Shown here: in pieces, positions 44,798 through 54,668 of the stretch | How the letters are laid out: each line of letters begins with the position of its first letter | Numbering within the stretch: position 1 is the first letter of the stretch | Assembly: GCF_963678835.1 (NCBI RefSeq) | Contig: NZ_OY787469.1 | Coordinates: 744,001-808,000 of the forward strand | Source of the DNA: an uncultured Desulfuromonas sp. | GTDB lineage: Bacteria; Desulfobacterota; Desulfuromonadia; Desulfuromonadales; Desulfuromonadaceae | Direction of reading: 5' to 3' | DNA: 64,000 bases | Notes under the pieces: model-generated | Databases searched by the model: none | What the model was told of the DNA's origin: nothing | Seen by the model: the letters and a program-made list of their open reading frames with translations, nothing else | Made by a program: the position numbers and the translations under genes

Positions 44798-45874
44798 GTG
44801 GCTATTTTTGACAAACTCGAAGAAGTGGTCGACCGCTTTCAGGAGGTGGAAGGGCTATTGTCCGATCCCACCGTTCTCTCCGACCAGAATAAGTTTCGTG
44901 AACTGACGCGTGAACACGCCGAGCTGTCCGAGCCGGTGGAGGTGTATCGCCGTTACCGCCAGATTCAGCAGGAGATCGAGGACAATCGTGAATTGATGCG
45001 CGATGACGATCCCGATATGCGCGAGATGGCGCGCGAAGAGCTGCCCTCTCTGGAAGAGGAATGTGAGCAGCTGGCCGAAAAGCTGACCCTGCTCATGTTG
45101 CCGAAAGATCCCAACGACGGCAAAAATATCATCCTTGAAATCCGTGCCGGAACCGGTGGCGACGAAGCGGCGTTGTTTGCCGGCGATCTGTTTCGTGCCT
45201 ACAGCCGCTATGCCGAAAAACACCGCTGGAAAGTGGAGATCATGAGTTCTTCAGAATCCGGTGTCGGCGGTTTCAAGGAAGTGATCGCCATGATCAGCGG
45301 CGAAAACGTTTATTCCCGACTCAAATATGAGAGCGGCACCCATCGCGTGCAGCGGGTTCCGGAAACGGAAACCCAGGGCCGTATCCATACCTCAGCCTGT
45401 ACCGTTGCGGTGCTGCCTGAAGCCGAAGAGGTGGATCTGGAGATCAATCCCAGCGACCTGCGCATCGACCTGTACCGCGCTTCCGGTGCCGGAGGTCAGC
45501 ACGTCAACAAGACCGAGTCGGCGGTTCGTATTACCCATATCCCCACCGGGGTAGTTGTCGCCTGTCAGGACGAAAAGTCCCAGCACAAAAACAAGGCGCG
45601 GGCCATGAAGGTGTTGCGCTCACGGATTCTCGACGCTATGGAAGCGGAAAAACACGCTGAGATGGCCGCGGATCGTAAAAGTCAGGTCGGCAGTGGTGAT
45701 CGCAGTGAGCGGATTCGTACCTACAACTTTCCCCAGGGACGGTGCACCGATCACCGTATCGGTCTGACCCTGTACAAGCTGGATGCCATCATGCAGGGTG
45801 ATCTCGACGAAGTGTTTGACGCGTTAATCACCCATTACCAGGCGGAACTGATGGCTGGACAGGAGAGCGCGTGA
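44798..45874 (+). CDS. prfA: Peptide chain release factor 1
   Basis: A 358-residue class-I release factor starting at GTG. The GGQ loop is in [15 protein letters not shown] (about 233-235), and the codon-recognition motif is Pro-Glu-Thr in [10 protein letters not shown], the PxT form of RF1 (UAA/UAG). It overlaps prmC, its methylase, by four bases. Confidence 0.96.
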   Translation: MAIFDKLEEVVDRFQEVEGLLSDPTVLSDQNKFRELTREHAELSEPVEVYRRYRQIQQEIEDNRELMRDDDPDMREMAREELPSLEEECEQLAEKLTLLMLPKDPNDGKNIILEIRAGTGGDEAALFAGDLFRAYSRYAEKHRWKVEIMSSSESGVGGFKEVIAMISGENVYSRLKYESGTHRVQRVPETETQGRIHTSACTVAVLPEAEEVDLEINPSDLRIDLYRASGAGGQHVNKTESAVRITHIPTGVVVACQDEKSQHKNKARAMKVLRSRILDAMEAEKHAEMAADRKSQVGSGDRSERIRTYNFPQGRCTDHRIGLTLYKLDAIMQGDLDEVFDALITHYQAELMAGQESA

Positions 45875-46752
45875 CCGAACGCTGGACGGTGCTGAGTGTC
45901 CTGCGTTGGACGGCCGAGTACCTGAAGGAAAAAGGCATTGATTCGCCGCGTCTGGATGCGGAGCTGCTTATTGGTGACGCTCTGAATAAAGATCGAGTTG
46001 GTCTGTACCTGTGCTACGACCAGCCGTTGCAGCCGGAAGAATTGACCAAAATCCGTCAACTGGTGGCCCGACGCGCCAAGCGGGAGCCGTTGCAGTACAT
46101 TGTTGGCCACACTGAATTCTGGTCATTGCCGTTCAAGGTGGCACCCGGCGTGTTGATCCCGCGTGGCGACACCGAAATTTTGGTTGAAGAGGCGTTGCGT
46201 CTGCTGGAAGACACCACCATATCGCAACAGCCTGTGCTGGATGTCGGAACCGGCAGCGGTGCGATTGCCGTGGCCATGGCCCACAGTTGCCCGGAGCTGC
46301 AGGTGGAAGCAGTCGACCTGCAGCCCGAAGCTCTGGTCCAGGCGCAAGCCAATGCCGAACGTAACGGCGTGGCTGACCGGGTCTGCTTTCGTCAGCAGGA
46401 TATGGCCGCGTTGAGTGGTGGTCCCTACCGTCTGGTGGTGTCCAACCCGCCGTACATCCGTGAGGATGAGATGGATGGATTGATGCCGGAAGTGCGCGAC
46501 CATGAGCCTGCCGTGGCTTTGCAGGCTGGTAGTGACGGCCTGGACTGTTATCGGCTGCTGTGTGAACAGGCACTCAACCTGTTGACCCCCGGTGGTTGGC
46601 TGCTGGTGGAAGTGGGGGCCGGACAGGCTGATGATGTGGCCGCGTTGATGGTTCGGCACGGCTTGTCGGAAACCTTTCAGCGTGAAGATTACAACGGAAT
46701 TGTCCGGGTGGTGGGTGGTCAGGCACCTGTTCGCACGGATGAGGAGTCATAA
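45871..46752 (+). CDS. prmC: Release-factor glutamine methyltransferase
   Basis: A 293-residue SAM-dependent N5-glutamine methyltransferase: helical N-terminus, motif [17 protein letters not shown] and the substrate-binding NPPY in [10 protein letters not shown]. It methylates the GGQ Gln of RF1/RF2. The GTG start overlaps prfA by four bases, so the two are translationally coupled. Confidence 0.95.
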   Translation: MTERWTVLSVLRWTAEYLKEKGIDSPRLDAELLIGDALNKDRVGLYLCYDQPLQPEELTKIRQLVARRAKREPLQYIVGHTEFWSLPFKVAPGVLIPRGDTEILVEEALRLLEDTTISQQPVLDVGTGSGAIAVAMAHSCPELQVEAVDLQPEALVQAQANAERNGVADRVCFRQQDMAALSGGPYRLVVSNPPYIREDEMDGLMPEVRDHEPAVALQAGSDGLDCYRLLCEQALNLLTPGGWLLVEVGAGQADDVAALMVRHGLSETFQREDYNGIVRVVGGQAPVRTDEES

Positions 46753-46758
46753 ACGAAC

Positions 46759-48018
46759 GTGAAAAAGATTGTCATCCACGGCGGACGCCGTCTGCAGGGA
46801 ACCGTTGAAGTGAGCGGGGCGAAAAACGCCGCGCTGCCGTTGTTGTGTGCGACCCTGTTGTGTCCCGGTGAGCACCGCCTCGGCAATGTACCCAACCTGC
46901 GCGACATCCAAACGGTTGTGAAACTGCTGGAAACCCTTGGTGCAACGGCCGTGTTTGAACATGGCCAGGTGCGCGTCAATGCCGATCGCGTGGTTAATGT
47001 CGAAGCACCCTACGATCTGGTTAAAACCATGCGTGCCTCGGTGCTGGTGCTCGGTCCGCTGGTCGCCCGGCTTGGCCAGGCGAGGGTCAGTCTGCCCGGC
47101 GGTTGTGCCATTGGTGCCCGCCCCATCGACCTGCATCTTAAAGGGCTTAAGGCCATGGGTGCCGAAATTACGTTGGATCACGGCTATGTTGAGGCGCGGG
47201 CCGAAAAATTACGTGGTGCGACCATCTATTTTGATACTCCGACGGTGGGCGGCACTGAGAATTTGATGATGGCGGCAGCCCTTGCCGAAGGCGTCACCGT
47301 GCTCGAAAACGCCGCCTGCGAGCCGGAGATTGTTGATCTGGCCAATGCGCTCAATGCCATGGGTGGCTGTGTGCGTGGGGCCGGCACCGACACGGTGACC
47401 ATTGAAGGGGTGGACAGCCTACGGCCCATGGATCATCAGGTGATGATGGATCGCATCGAGGCCGGAACTTTTATGGTTGCCGCGGCCATGACACGTGGCG
47501 ATGTGCTGCTCAGTAACGCCGATGCCGACTGTCTTGATGCGGTGATTAGCAAGTTACGTGAAGCCGGTGCCGAAGTGATTCTCGGTGATGACGGCATTCG
47601 CGTACGCGGGCCGGAAGAGATCCAGCCATTGCAGATCAAGACCCGGCCGCATCCCGGTTTCCCGACGGATATGCAGGCCCAGTTTATGGCCATGCTGACT
47701 CTGGCCAAAGGGACCAGCGTTATTGCCGAGAACGTGTTTGAGAACCGTTTTATGCACGTGTGTGAATTGCAGCGGCTCGGTTCGAAAATCCGTATTGACG
47801 GCAAGCAGGCCATGGTTGAAGGGGTCGAACAATTGCTTGGTGCGCCGGTGATGGCCACGGATCTGCGTGCCAGTGCCTCACTGGTGCTGGCCGGACTGGC
47901 TGCGGACAATACCACGGAAGTGTCGCGGATTTATCATCTGGACCGCGGCTATGAACGATTGGAAGAGAAACTGCTGGCCTTAGGTGCCGATATCCGCCGC
48001 GTGGCGGAGGACGCCTGA
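46759..48018 (+). CDS. murA: UDP-N-acetylglucosamine 1-carboxyvinyltransferase
   Basis: A 419-residue MurA of the EPSP-synthase fold, starting at GTG six bases after prmC. The active-site Cys is in [13 protein letters not shown] (about 117); [15 protein letters not shown] lies near the N-terminus. First committed step of peptidoglycan synthesis. With Cys at that site the enzyme would be expected to be fosfomycin-sensitive in principle. Confidence 0.96.
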   Translation: MKKIVIHGGRRLQGTVEVSGAKNAALPLLCATLLCPGEHRLGNVPNLRDIQTVVKLLETLGATAVFEHGQVRVNADRVVNVEAPYDLVKTMRASVLVLGPLVARLGQARVSLPGGCAIGARPIDLHLKGLKAMGAEITLDHGYVEARAEKLRGATIYFDTPTVGGTENLMMAAALAEGVTVLENAACEPEIVDLANALNAMGGCVRGAGTDTVTIEGVDSLRPMDHQVMMDRIEAGTFMVAAAMTRGDVLLSNADADCLDAVISKLREAGAEVILGDDGIRVRGPEEIQPLQIKTRPHPGFPTDMQAQFMAMLTLAKGTSVIAENVFENRFMHVCELQRLGSKIRIDGKQAMVEGVEQLLGAPVMATDLRASASLVLAGLAADNTTEVSRIYHLDRGYERLEEKLLALGADIRRVAEDA

Positions 48019-48049
48019 CCGATAACGTCAAGCCACGAAAGAGGACACT

Positions 48050-48712
48050 ATGAGTGATTACATCACCTTTGCCCTGCCCAAGGGGCGCATCATGGAAGAT
48101 TCCATGGAGCTGTTCGCCAAGATCGGCATCAGCTGCCCGGAAATGAAAGAAAAAAACCGCAAACTGGTTTTTGAAAATAAACAGGATAAACTGCGTTTCA
48201 TGGCGGTTCGCGCCACCGACGTACCCACCTATGTTGAGTACGGTTGTGCCGATATTGGTGTGGTTGGCAAGGACACCCTGCTTGAGCAGGATAAGGATCT
48301 CTACGAGCCGCTCGATCTGAATTTCGGCTATTGCCGCCTGGTGGTGGCTGAACCCAAGGCGCTGAGTGAGCAGGATGACCCGGCCAGCTGGTCGAACATC
48401 CGTGTTGCCACCAAATACCCCAAGGTCACCGAGCGTTATTTTGCCGGTAAAGGAGTGCAGGTGGAACTGATCAAGCTCTACGGTTCCATTGAGCTGGCAC
48501 CGCTGGTCGGTTTGTCGGAGCGGATTGTCGACCTGGTGTCCACCGGCGCGACGCTGCGCGACAACGGTATGGTCGAGGTGGAAACCATTGCCGAAATCAC
48601 GACGCGGTTGATTGTTAATCGCGCCAGTATGAAAACCAAACACGAACGGATTCGCCAGATTATTGATGGCCTGGAAAAGGTCATTGCCGATACACCGAAA
48701 ATTTCTCAATAG
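48050..48712 (+). CDS. hisG: ATP phosphoribosyltransferase, short form
   Basis: A 220-residue HisG lacking the C-terminal regulatory domain (HisG-S). FALPKGRIMEDSMELF opens it; the PRPP loop is DLVSTGATLRDNGMVEV. Short HisG needs the HisZ regulatory subunit for activity and histidine feedback; hisZ is not in this window, so it must be elsewhere. First gene of the his operon. Confidence 0.95.
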   Translation: MSDYITFALPKGRIMEDSMELFAKIGISCPEMKEKNRKLVFENKQDKLRFMAVRATDVPTYVEYGCADIGVVGKDTLLEQDKDLYEPLDLNFGYCRLVVAEPKALSEQDDPASWSNIRVATKYPKVTERYFAGKGVQVELIKLYGSIELAPLVGLSERIVDLVSTGATLRDNGMVEVETIAEITTRLIVNRASMKTKHERIRQIIDGLEKVIADTPKISQ

Positions 48713-48723
48713 ACAGGTGCCCC

Positions 48724-50022
48724 ATGATCAAGCTGCTCCGTTTTGACGATCCTGATTTTGCCGAATCGTTTGCCCACATCGAAAATCGCGCCGAGGAGAT
48801 CCCGGCGGATATTGATACCACGGTGCGGGCGATTATTGATGACGTACAGCAACGCGGTGATGCGGCGTTGCAAGACTACACCCAACGTTTCGACCGTCTC
48901 GACCTGAGTGCCCAAGGTATGGAAGTGTCGGCCGAAGAGATTGCCACGGCCATGGCTCAGGTGAATGAAAATGACCTCAAGGCCCTGAAACTGGCAGCTG
49001 AACGGATCGGTGTCTATCACCGTCGGCAGAAACAGGAAACCTGGCTGTCCACCGATGAGAGCGATATTTTGCTCGGCCAGATGATCTGCCCGTTGGATCG
49101 GGTCGGCATCTATGTTCCCGGAGGTAAGGCCGCTTATCCGTCGTCGGTGCTGATGAACGCCATCCCCGCCAAAGTGGCCGGTGTGCCGGAAGTGATCATG
49201 GTGGTGCCGATGCCCAATGGCGAGGCCAATCCCCATGTATTGGCTGCTGCGCATATTGCCGGAGTGGATCGTATTTTCCGCGTTGGCGGCGCGCAGGCCG
49301 TGGCCGCATTGGCCTACGGCACCGAGACCATTCCACGGGTGGATAAAATTACCGGACCCGGCAACATCTACGTGGCCACAGCCAAGAAGATGGTGTTTGG
49401 TCAGGTCGATATTGACATGATCGCCGGTCCCAGCGAGATTCTGGTGGTTAACGACGGCAGCGGCTGTGCCCGCCACATTGCCGCTGACCTGCTGTCGCAG
49501 GCCGAGCACGATGAGCTGGCGTCCGCCGTGCTGGTCACCAGCTGCGACACCATGGCCAAAGAGGTTGCCGCCGAGGTGGAAAAACAGCTGGCCCTGTTGC
49601 CGCGTAATGCCATTGCCCGCTCATCCATTGATGAGTACGGCGCCATCATTGTCGCCGACGATCTCGATCAGGTGCTGGAGTTCTGCAACCGCATTGCCAC
49701 CGAGCACTTGGAACTGGCTGTCGATAACCCCTTCGACCTGTTGCCGAAGGTGCGCCATGCCGGAGCGATTTTCATGGGCCACCATACCCCGGAAGCGCTC
49801 GGCGATTATCTGGCCGGTCCGAACCACACCCTGCCCACCGGTGGCACGGCGCGGTTCTTCTCGCCGTTATCGCTGGATGATTTCGTCAAAAAGTCGAGCT
49901 TGATCTGCTGTTCACCGGCCGGATTGAAGCGCCTCGGCCCGCAGACGGTGCAGATCGCCCAACTCGAAGGGTTGGATGCCCATGCCCGTTCGGTCAGCCA
50001 CCGGCTGGACGACGACGCGTAA
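48724..50022 (+). CDS. hisD: Histidinol dehydrogenase
   Basis: A 432-residue zinc enzyme with the family motif [20 protein letters not shown] and zinc-site SEILVVND and AEHDE segments. It oxidises histidinol to histidine in two NAD-dependent steps. It follows hisG by 11 bases. Confidence 0.96.
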   Translation: MIKLLRFDDPDFAESFAHIENRAEEIPADIDTTVRAIIDDVQQRGDAALQDYTQRFDRLDLSAQGMEVSAEEIATAMAQVNENDLKALKLAAERIGVYHRRQKQETWLSTDESDILLGQMICPLDRVGIYVPGGKAAYPSSVLMNAIPAKVAGVPEVIMVVPMPNGEANPHVLAAAHIAGVDRIFRVGGAQAVAALAYGTETIPRVDKITGPGNIYVATAKKMVFGQVDIDMIAGPSEILVVNDGSGCARHIAADLLSQAEHDELASAVLVTSCDTMAKEVAAEVEKQLALLPRNAIARSSIDEYGAIIVADDLDQVLEFCNRIATEHLELAVDNPFDLLPKVRHAGAIFMGHHTPEALGDYLAGPNHTLPTGGTARFFSPLSLDDFVKKSSLICCSPAGLKRLGPQTVQIAQLEGLDAHARSVSHRLDDDA

Positions 50023-50059
50023 TTTTTGTTGCACCACCTTTTTGCTGTCAGGAGTGTCT

Positions 50060-50649
50060 ATGTCACGAACTGCTTGCATTGAACGCCGCACGGCTGAAAC
50101 CACCATTGACCTGAAGCTCGATCTGGACGGCAGCGGCCAGGGCGAAATCAGCACCTCGGTGCCGTTTCTCGACCACATGCTGATCCTGCTTAAAGGCCAT
50201 GGATTCTTTGACCTGACCATTGAGGCGCAGGGCGATGTCGAGATTGACGACCATCACACGGTGGAAGATATGGGCATCTGCCTCGGCGAGGCGTTCAAAC
50301 AGGCGTTGGGCGACAAAAAAGGCATCCGCCGTTACGGCCGTTTCACCATGCCGATGCATGAAACACTGGCGTCGGTGATTCTCGATTTTTCCGGCCGTCC
50401 ACATCTGGTGTTCAACGTCGATATGCCAAGGCCAAGGTCGGTCAGTTTGATACCGAGCTGGTGGAGGAGTTTTTTGTCGCGTTCTGTAACCATGCCGGGG
50501 TGAACCTGCATATCAACCTGGCGTACGGCAGCAACCTGCATCACATTATCGAAGCGATTTTTAAGGGCTTTGGTCGCGCCCTTGATGAAGCGACCCAGAT
50601 CGACCCGCGTATCAGCGGCGTCATGTCGACCAAAGGAAAACTGGAATAG
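50060..50649 (+). pseudogene. hisB: Imidazoleglycerol-phosphate dehydratase, apparent frameshift
   Basis: The ATG at 50060 follows AGGAGTGTCT. The first ~121 codons are normal HisB ([51 protein letters not shown]). At about 50420-50423 the frame breaks: GATATGCCAAG reads DMPRPRSVS, while one added base (GATTATGCCAAG) restores [19 protein letters not shown], which continues to the proper end [16 protein letters not shown] to GKLE at 50649. The restored length, about 196 residues, is normal. It is either a sequencing error or a genuine lesion, which would make the strain a histidine auxotroph unless suppressed. Confidence 0.85.
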
Positions 50650-50650
50650 C

Positions 50651-51268
50651 ATGATTACAATTATCGATTACGGCATGGGCAATCTGCGCAGTGTGCAGAA
50701 AGGCTTTGAAAAAGTGGGCTACTCCGCCCAGGTGACCGATGATCCGCGTGTGGTGGAAAAAGCCGAACGCCTGGTGTTGCCCGGCGTCGGCGCGTTCCGC
50801 GATTGTATGGACAATTTGCGCGACGGCGGTTTTATCGAACCGATCCACCAATTTATTGCCACCGGGCGGCCGTTTCTCGGCATCTGCCTTGGTTTTCAGG
50901 TGTTGCTCGGTGAAAGCGAGGAGTTCGGCAGTCATCAGGGGCTGGGGATCATCCCCGGTAAGGTGACCCGCTTTGCCGAAGATATGCAGCTTGACGGGGA
51001 AACCCTCAAGGTGCCTCACATGGGCTGGAACCGCATTCAACACCGTGATATTCCGCTGTTCAAGGGCGTAGCGCAGGACAGTTTCGTTTACTTTGTCCAC
51101 TCGTACTATGTGCAGCCTGAGGACAGTGCCGTGGTCGCCGCGACCACCGACTACGGCATCGAATTCTGCAGCGCCATCTGTCGCGACAACGTGATGGCTA
51201 CCCAGTTTCACCCGGAGAAAAGCCAGCAGGTCGGTTTGACCATGCTGAAGAATTTTGGAGAACTGTAA
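50651..51268 (+). CDS. hisH: Imidazole glycerol phosphate synthase, glutaminase subunit
   Basis: A 205-residue class-I glutamine amidotransferase: IIDYGMGNLRSV at the start, nucleophile Cys in FLGICLGFQVLL, and the His-Glu pair in TQFHPEKS. It provides ammonia to HisF. It starts one base after the hisB end. Confidence 0.95.
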   Translation: MITIIDYGMGNLRSVQKGFEKVGYSAQVTDDPRVVEKAERLVLPGVGAFRDCMDNLRDGGFIEPIHQFIATGRPFLGICLGFQVLLGESEEFGSHQGLGIIPGKVTRFAEDMQLDGETLKVPHMGWNRIQHRDIPLFKGVAQDSFVYFVHSYYVQPEDSAVVAATTDYGIEFCSAICRDNVMATQFHPEKSQQVGLTMLKNFGEL

Positions 51269-52000
51269 ATGATCGTCATTCCGGCCATTGATTTGAAAAA
51301 CGGCGCCTGCGTTCGACTGGAGCAGGGGCTGATGGAACGTGATACCGTTTATTCCGATGATCCCGGTGCCCAGGCACGCATTTGGCAAGATCAGGGCGGC
51401 GAACTGCTGCATATCGTCGACCTCGACGGCGCGTTTGCCGGCGAGCCGAAAAATCGCCATGCCATTGAGGCGATCGTCAAAGCGCTGGATATCCCGACGG
51501 AACTCGGCGGCGGTATCCGCGATATGGAAACCATCGAATGCTATCTCAAGCTCGGCGTCAGTCGGGTGATTCTCGGCACCATTGCCAAGGAGAATCCCCA
51601 GTTTGTCAAGGAAGCCTGTAAGGCGTTTCCCGGCCAGATTGTTGTTGGTATTGACGCCAAGCAGGGGCTGGTCGCTGTGCGCGGCTGGGCCGATGTGACC
51701 GAGAAAAAAGCCATCGATCTGGCGCGTGAGATGGAAGACTTCGGTGTCGAAGCGATCATCTACACCGATATCGCCCGCGACGGCATGATGCAGGGCCCCA
51801 ACCTCAAAGAGACCGGCGATCTCGCCGAAGCCATCGCCATTCCGGTGATCGCCTCCGGCGGCGTGTCGAGTCTTAAGGATATTGAAAACCTGCTGACCAT
51901 CAAGGACAAAGGGCTGGCCGGCGTGATCACCGGCAAGGCGATTTACAGCGGTGCCCTGGATCTGCGCGAGGCCGTGGCCCTGACGCGGGGAAAGGGGTAA
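51269..52000 (+). CDS. hisA: ProFAR isomerase
   Basis: A 243-residue half-barrel-derived TIM barrel with catalytic Asp8 (IPAIDLKNG) and the phosphate loops [13 protein letters not shown] and [13 protein letters not shown]. It begins directly after the hisH stop. Converts ProFAR to PRFAR. Confidence 0.95.
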   Translation: MIVIPAIDLKNGACVRLEQGLMERDTVYSDDPGAQARIWQDQGGELLHIVDLDGAFAGEPKNRHAIEAIVKALDIPTELGGGIRDMETIECYLKLGVSRVILGTIAKENPQFVKEACKAFPGQIVVGIDAKQGLVAVRGWADVTEKKAIDLAREMEDFGVEAIIYTDIARDGMMQGPNLKETGDLAEAIAIPVIASGGVSSLKDIENLLTIKDKGLAGVITGKAIYSGALDLREAVALTRGKG

Positions 52001-52004
52001 ACCG

Positions 52005-52772
52005 ATGCTGACACGTCGCATTATTCCCTGTCTCGATGTCAAGGACGGTCGGGTGGTCAAAGGGGTGCAATTTGTCGATTTGATTGATGCCGGTGACCCG
52101 GTGGAAGCGGCCATGGCGTATGACGCTCAGGGCGCCGATGAGCTGACGTTTCTCGATATCACCGCGTCCAGCGACAAGCGCAACATCATTCTCGATGTGG
52201 TGGCGCGTACCGCTGAGCAGGTGTTCATGCCGTTGACCGTTGGTGGCGGCATCCGCGAAATTGCCGATATCCGCAACCTGCTCAATGCCGGAGCGGACAA
52301 AGTGAGTATCAATACCGCCGCTGTGCATCGTCCCGAATTTGTTCGCGAGGCGGCCGAGCGTTTCGGCACCCAGTGTATCGTCGTGGCCATTGACGCCCGG
52401 CGCGTGCCCGACAGCGATCCGCAACGCTGGGAGGTCTACACCCATGGCGGCCGCAATGCCACCGGCATTGACGCCATTGAATGGGCGGTCAAGATGGAAG
52501 AGTTGGGTGCGGGCGAGATCCTGCTCACCTCCATGGATTGCGACGGCACCAAGGACGGCTATGATATCGCTCTGACCCGTGCGGTCAGTGATGCCGTGCA
52601 CATCCCGGTGATCGCGTCCGGGGGTGTCGGTAATCTTGAGCATATTAAAGACGGTCTGACCGATGGTGGTGCCAGTGCGGCTTTGGCCGCAAGCATTTTT
52701 CACTTCCGCGAGTACACCATTACCGAGTGCAAAGAGTATTTACAGCAACACCAGGTCCCGGTGCGGATCTGA
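52005..52772 (+). CDS. hisF: Imidazole glycerol phosphate synthase, cyclase subunit
   Basis: A 255-residue TIM barrel paralogous to His[40 protein letters not shown] (second catalytic Asp) and [12 protein letters not shown]. Partner of HisH; makes IGP and AICAR. Confidence 0.96.
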   Translation: MLTRRIIPCLDVKDGRVVKGVQFVDLIDAGDPVEAAMAYDAQGADELTFLDITASSDKRNIILDVVARTAEQVFMPLTVGGGIREIADIRNLLNAGADKVSINTAAVHRPEFVREAAERFGTQCIVVAIDARRVPDSDPQRWEVYTHGGRNATGIDAIEWAVKMEELGAGEILLTSMDCDGTKDGYDIALTRAVSDAVHIPVIASGGVGNLEHIKDGLTDGGASAALAASIFHFREYTITECKEYLQQHQVPVRI

Positions 52773-52787
52773 ACAGCAGGAGACAAC

Positions 52788-53480
52788 ATGCGTCTGGTTG
52801 AGCAGTTAAAATTTGATGATAACGGCTTGGTGCCGTGTATTACCCAGGATGTTGACAGCGGCGAAGTGCTGATGCTGGCCTACATGAATGAAGAAGCGGT
52901 AGAAAACACCCTGACCACCGGTAAGGTCCACTATTATAGCCGGTCACGGGGCAAGCAGTGGATGAAGGGCGAGTCCTCCGGCCATGTGCAGAATGTGCGC
53001 GAAATCCGCTATGACTGTGACGGTGATACCGTGCTGATCAAGGTTGAGCAGGTGGGCGCGGCCTGTCATACCGGCCGCCGTTCCTGTTTCTACAGTGTCT
53101 GGGACGACAGTAAACTGGTGATTGACGGTGAGCCCGAGGTCAACGCTGCACAAGTGTACGGCGAGAAAGATATCCTCGATGCGGTCTACCATGTCATCCA
53201 GGATCGCCGTCGTAATCCGTCGGAAAAATCCTACGTCCACTCCCTGTTCACCAAGGGGCTGGACAAGATTCTCAGTAAAATCGGTGAAGAAGCAACTGAA
53301 ACGGCCGTGGCCGGTAAAGGTGGCGACCGCGAGGAAGTGATCTACGAAGTCGCGGACCTGTTTTTCCATACTCTGATCCTGCTGGGCTACTACGATCTGC
53401 CGCCCGAGCGCATTTACGCGGAGCTACGGCGCCGCTTTGGTTTGTCGGGCATCGAGGAAAAAGAGTCGCGCACGAAATAA
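52788..53480 (+). CDS. hisIE: Bifunctional phosphoribosyl-AMP cyclohydrolase / phosphoribosyl-ATP diphosphatase
   Basis: A 230-residue fusion. HisI domain (1-~120) with [19 protein letters not shown] and zinc ligands in [20 protein letters not shown]; HisE domain (~130-220) with [20 protein letters not shown] and [18 protein letters not shown]. Last gene of the his operon, followed by a hairpin at 53593. Confidence 0.95.
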   Translation: MRLVEQLKFDDNGLVPCITQDVDSGEVLMLAYMNEEAVENTLTTGKVHYYSRSRGKQWMKGESSGHVQNVREIRYDCDGDTVLIKVEQVGAACHTGRRSCFYSVWDDSKLVIDGEPEVNAAQVYGEKDILDAVYHVIQDRRRNPSEKSYVHSLFTKGLDKILSKIGEEATETAVAGKGGDREEVIYEVADLFFHTLILLGYYDLPPERIYAELRRRFGLSGIEEKESRTK

Positions 53481-53592
53481 GCCTTTTTCTAAAGGGCTGT
53501 GGAGCCCATGAACGGGCCAGCAAAATTGTCGAATCCGTTTACAATGCGGCGATTTTGTGAGGTTTTGGAAATTACATTTTTAAAACCGTTCT

Positions 53593-53620
53593 TACAAAAA
53601 GCAAGGGATGGCTTTTTGTA
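53593..53620. terminator. A/T-rich hairpin between hisIE and yqeY
   Basis: TACAAAAAGC and GCTTTTTGTA (53593-53602, 53611-53620) form a perfect 10-bp stem; the T-run in the second arm makes it a plausible terminator for the his operon, lying just before the yqeY ribosome-binding site. Confidence 0.5.
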
Positions 53621-53646
53621 CAAAAAATAAACTCCAGGAGTTGACC

Positions 53647-54096
53647 ATGGATTTACAACAACGCCTTACTGAGGCGATGAAAGAGGCTATGAAGGCCAAG
53701 CAGACCGAGCGCCTCGGCGTGATCCGTCTGATCCGTACCGCCATTAAAAATGCCGAGATCGATCAGCGCAAAGTGATGGACGATGCTGCCATTATTGCCG
53801 TGATGTCGACCCTGCTCAAGCAGCGTCGTGAGTCGGCACAGATCTACCGTGACAATGAGCGGCTTGATCTGGCGGAGAAAGAGGAACGCGAGATTGAAGT
53901 GCTGCAGGAGTTCCTGCCGCAGGCGTTGACCGAAGAGGAGCTCAAGCAGTTGGTCGAAGCAGCCATCGCCGAAGTGGGCGCCACCTCCATGAAGGAGATG
54001 GGTGCGGTGATGAAAAAGGTGACGGCCCAGACCGTGGGCCGTGCTGATGGCCGTCAGGTCAGTGAGTTGGTCAAGGCCTGTTTGATGAACCGCTGA
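53647..54096 (+). CDS. yqeY: GatB/YqeY domain protein
   Basis: The ATG at 53647 has CAGGAG upstream. The 149-residue protein is a stand-alone YqeY: DLQQRLTEAMKEAMKAKQTERL, then EREIEVLQEFLPQALTEEEL and the tRNA-binding-like tail VMKKVTAQTVGRADGRQVSEL, each quoted in part. It resembles the C-terminal domain of GatB; its exact role is not established. It opens the cvpA-mutS2-dnaG-rpoD cluster; rpsU, often found here, is absent. Confidence 0.92.
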   Translation: MDLQQRLTEAMKEAMKAKQTERLGVIRLIRTAIKNAEIDQRKVMDDAAIIAVMSTLLKQRRESAQIYRDNERLDLAEKEEREIEVLQEFLPQALTEEELKQLVEAAIAEVGATSMKEMGAVMKKVTAQTVGRADGRQVSELVKACLMNR

Positions 54097-54124
54097 TTGC
54101 AACAAAGTAAAGGGGATTTTAACC

Positions 54125-54616
54125 ATGAATGGACTCGATATCGCCATCCTGATCATCCTGGCGTTGTTCGTGATCAAAGGTGCCTTGCGCGGCCTGATCA
54201 AAGAACTCTGCTCGCTTATCGGCCTGGTGGTGGCGGCCGGTATCGCATTCCATTTTTATACGCCCTTGGCGCATAAACTGGCCGACATGAGTCAATTGCC
54301 GTTGCAATTGTGTGTGATTGTCACCCTGATCCTTTTATTTGTCGCCACAATGATTATCTTTACAGTGATCGGTGTCGTGTTGTCGCGGTTTATCCGTCTG
54401 CTGTTTCTCGGTGGGTTCAACCGGGTCCTGGGTGCACTGTTCAGTTTGCTTCAGGGAACCTTTGTCCTGGCTCTGGTGCTTTACGGTCTGTCGCTGGCGC
54501 ACTTGCCGTCGGCAGTGAAGCCGCAGTTCAGAAAATCACAACTGCGACCGCCGTTTGTTGAATTGGGAGAGTCGATGGTCAAGCTGAGTGTGCGCTACCT
54601 CGATAAGGTCTCCTGA
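54125..54616 (+). CDS. CvpA family membrane protein
   Basis: A 163-residue protein with four membrane helices and the CvpA pattern NGLDIAILIILALFVIKGALRG near the start. CvpA affects colicin V export and envelope homeostasis in E. coli; its place before mutS2 is common in this lineage. Confidence 0.88.
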   Translation: MNGLDIAILIILALFVIKGALRGLIKELCSLIGLVVAAGIAFHFYTPLAHKLADMSQLPLQLCVIVTLILLFVATMIIFTVIGVVLSRFIRLLFLGGFNRVLGALFSLLQGTFVLALVLYGLSLAHLPSAVKPQFRKSQLRPPFVELGESMVKLSVRYLDKVS

Positions 54617-54668
54617 CTGTTTTTTCCGGTGCGTTGCCACGGCGGCGCGCCTAACCGTGTGAAGGTGA

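Noticed and set aside
50621..52114. 497-codon frame antisense to hisH/hisA
   Set aside because: Shadow of the his operon in GC-rich coding DNA.
53508..53630. 40-codon frame between hisIE and yqeY with GGAG before ATG
   Set aside because: Spacing to the start is too short, composition is unremarkable, and it overlaps a terminator-like hairpin.
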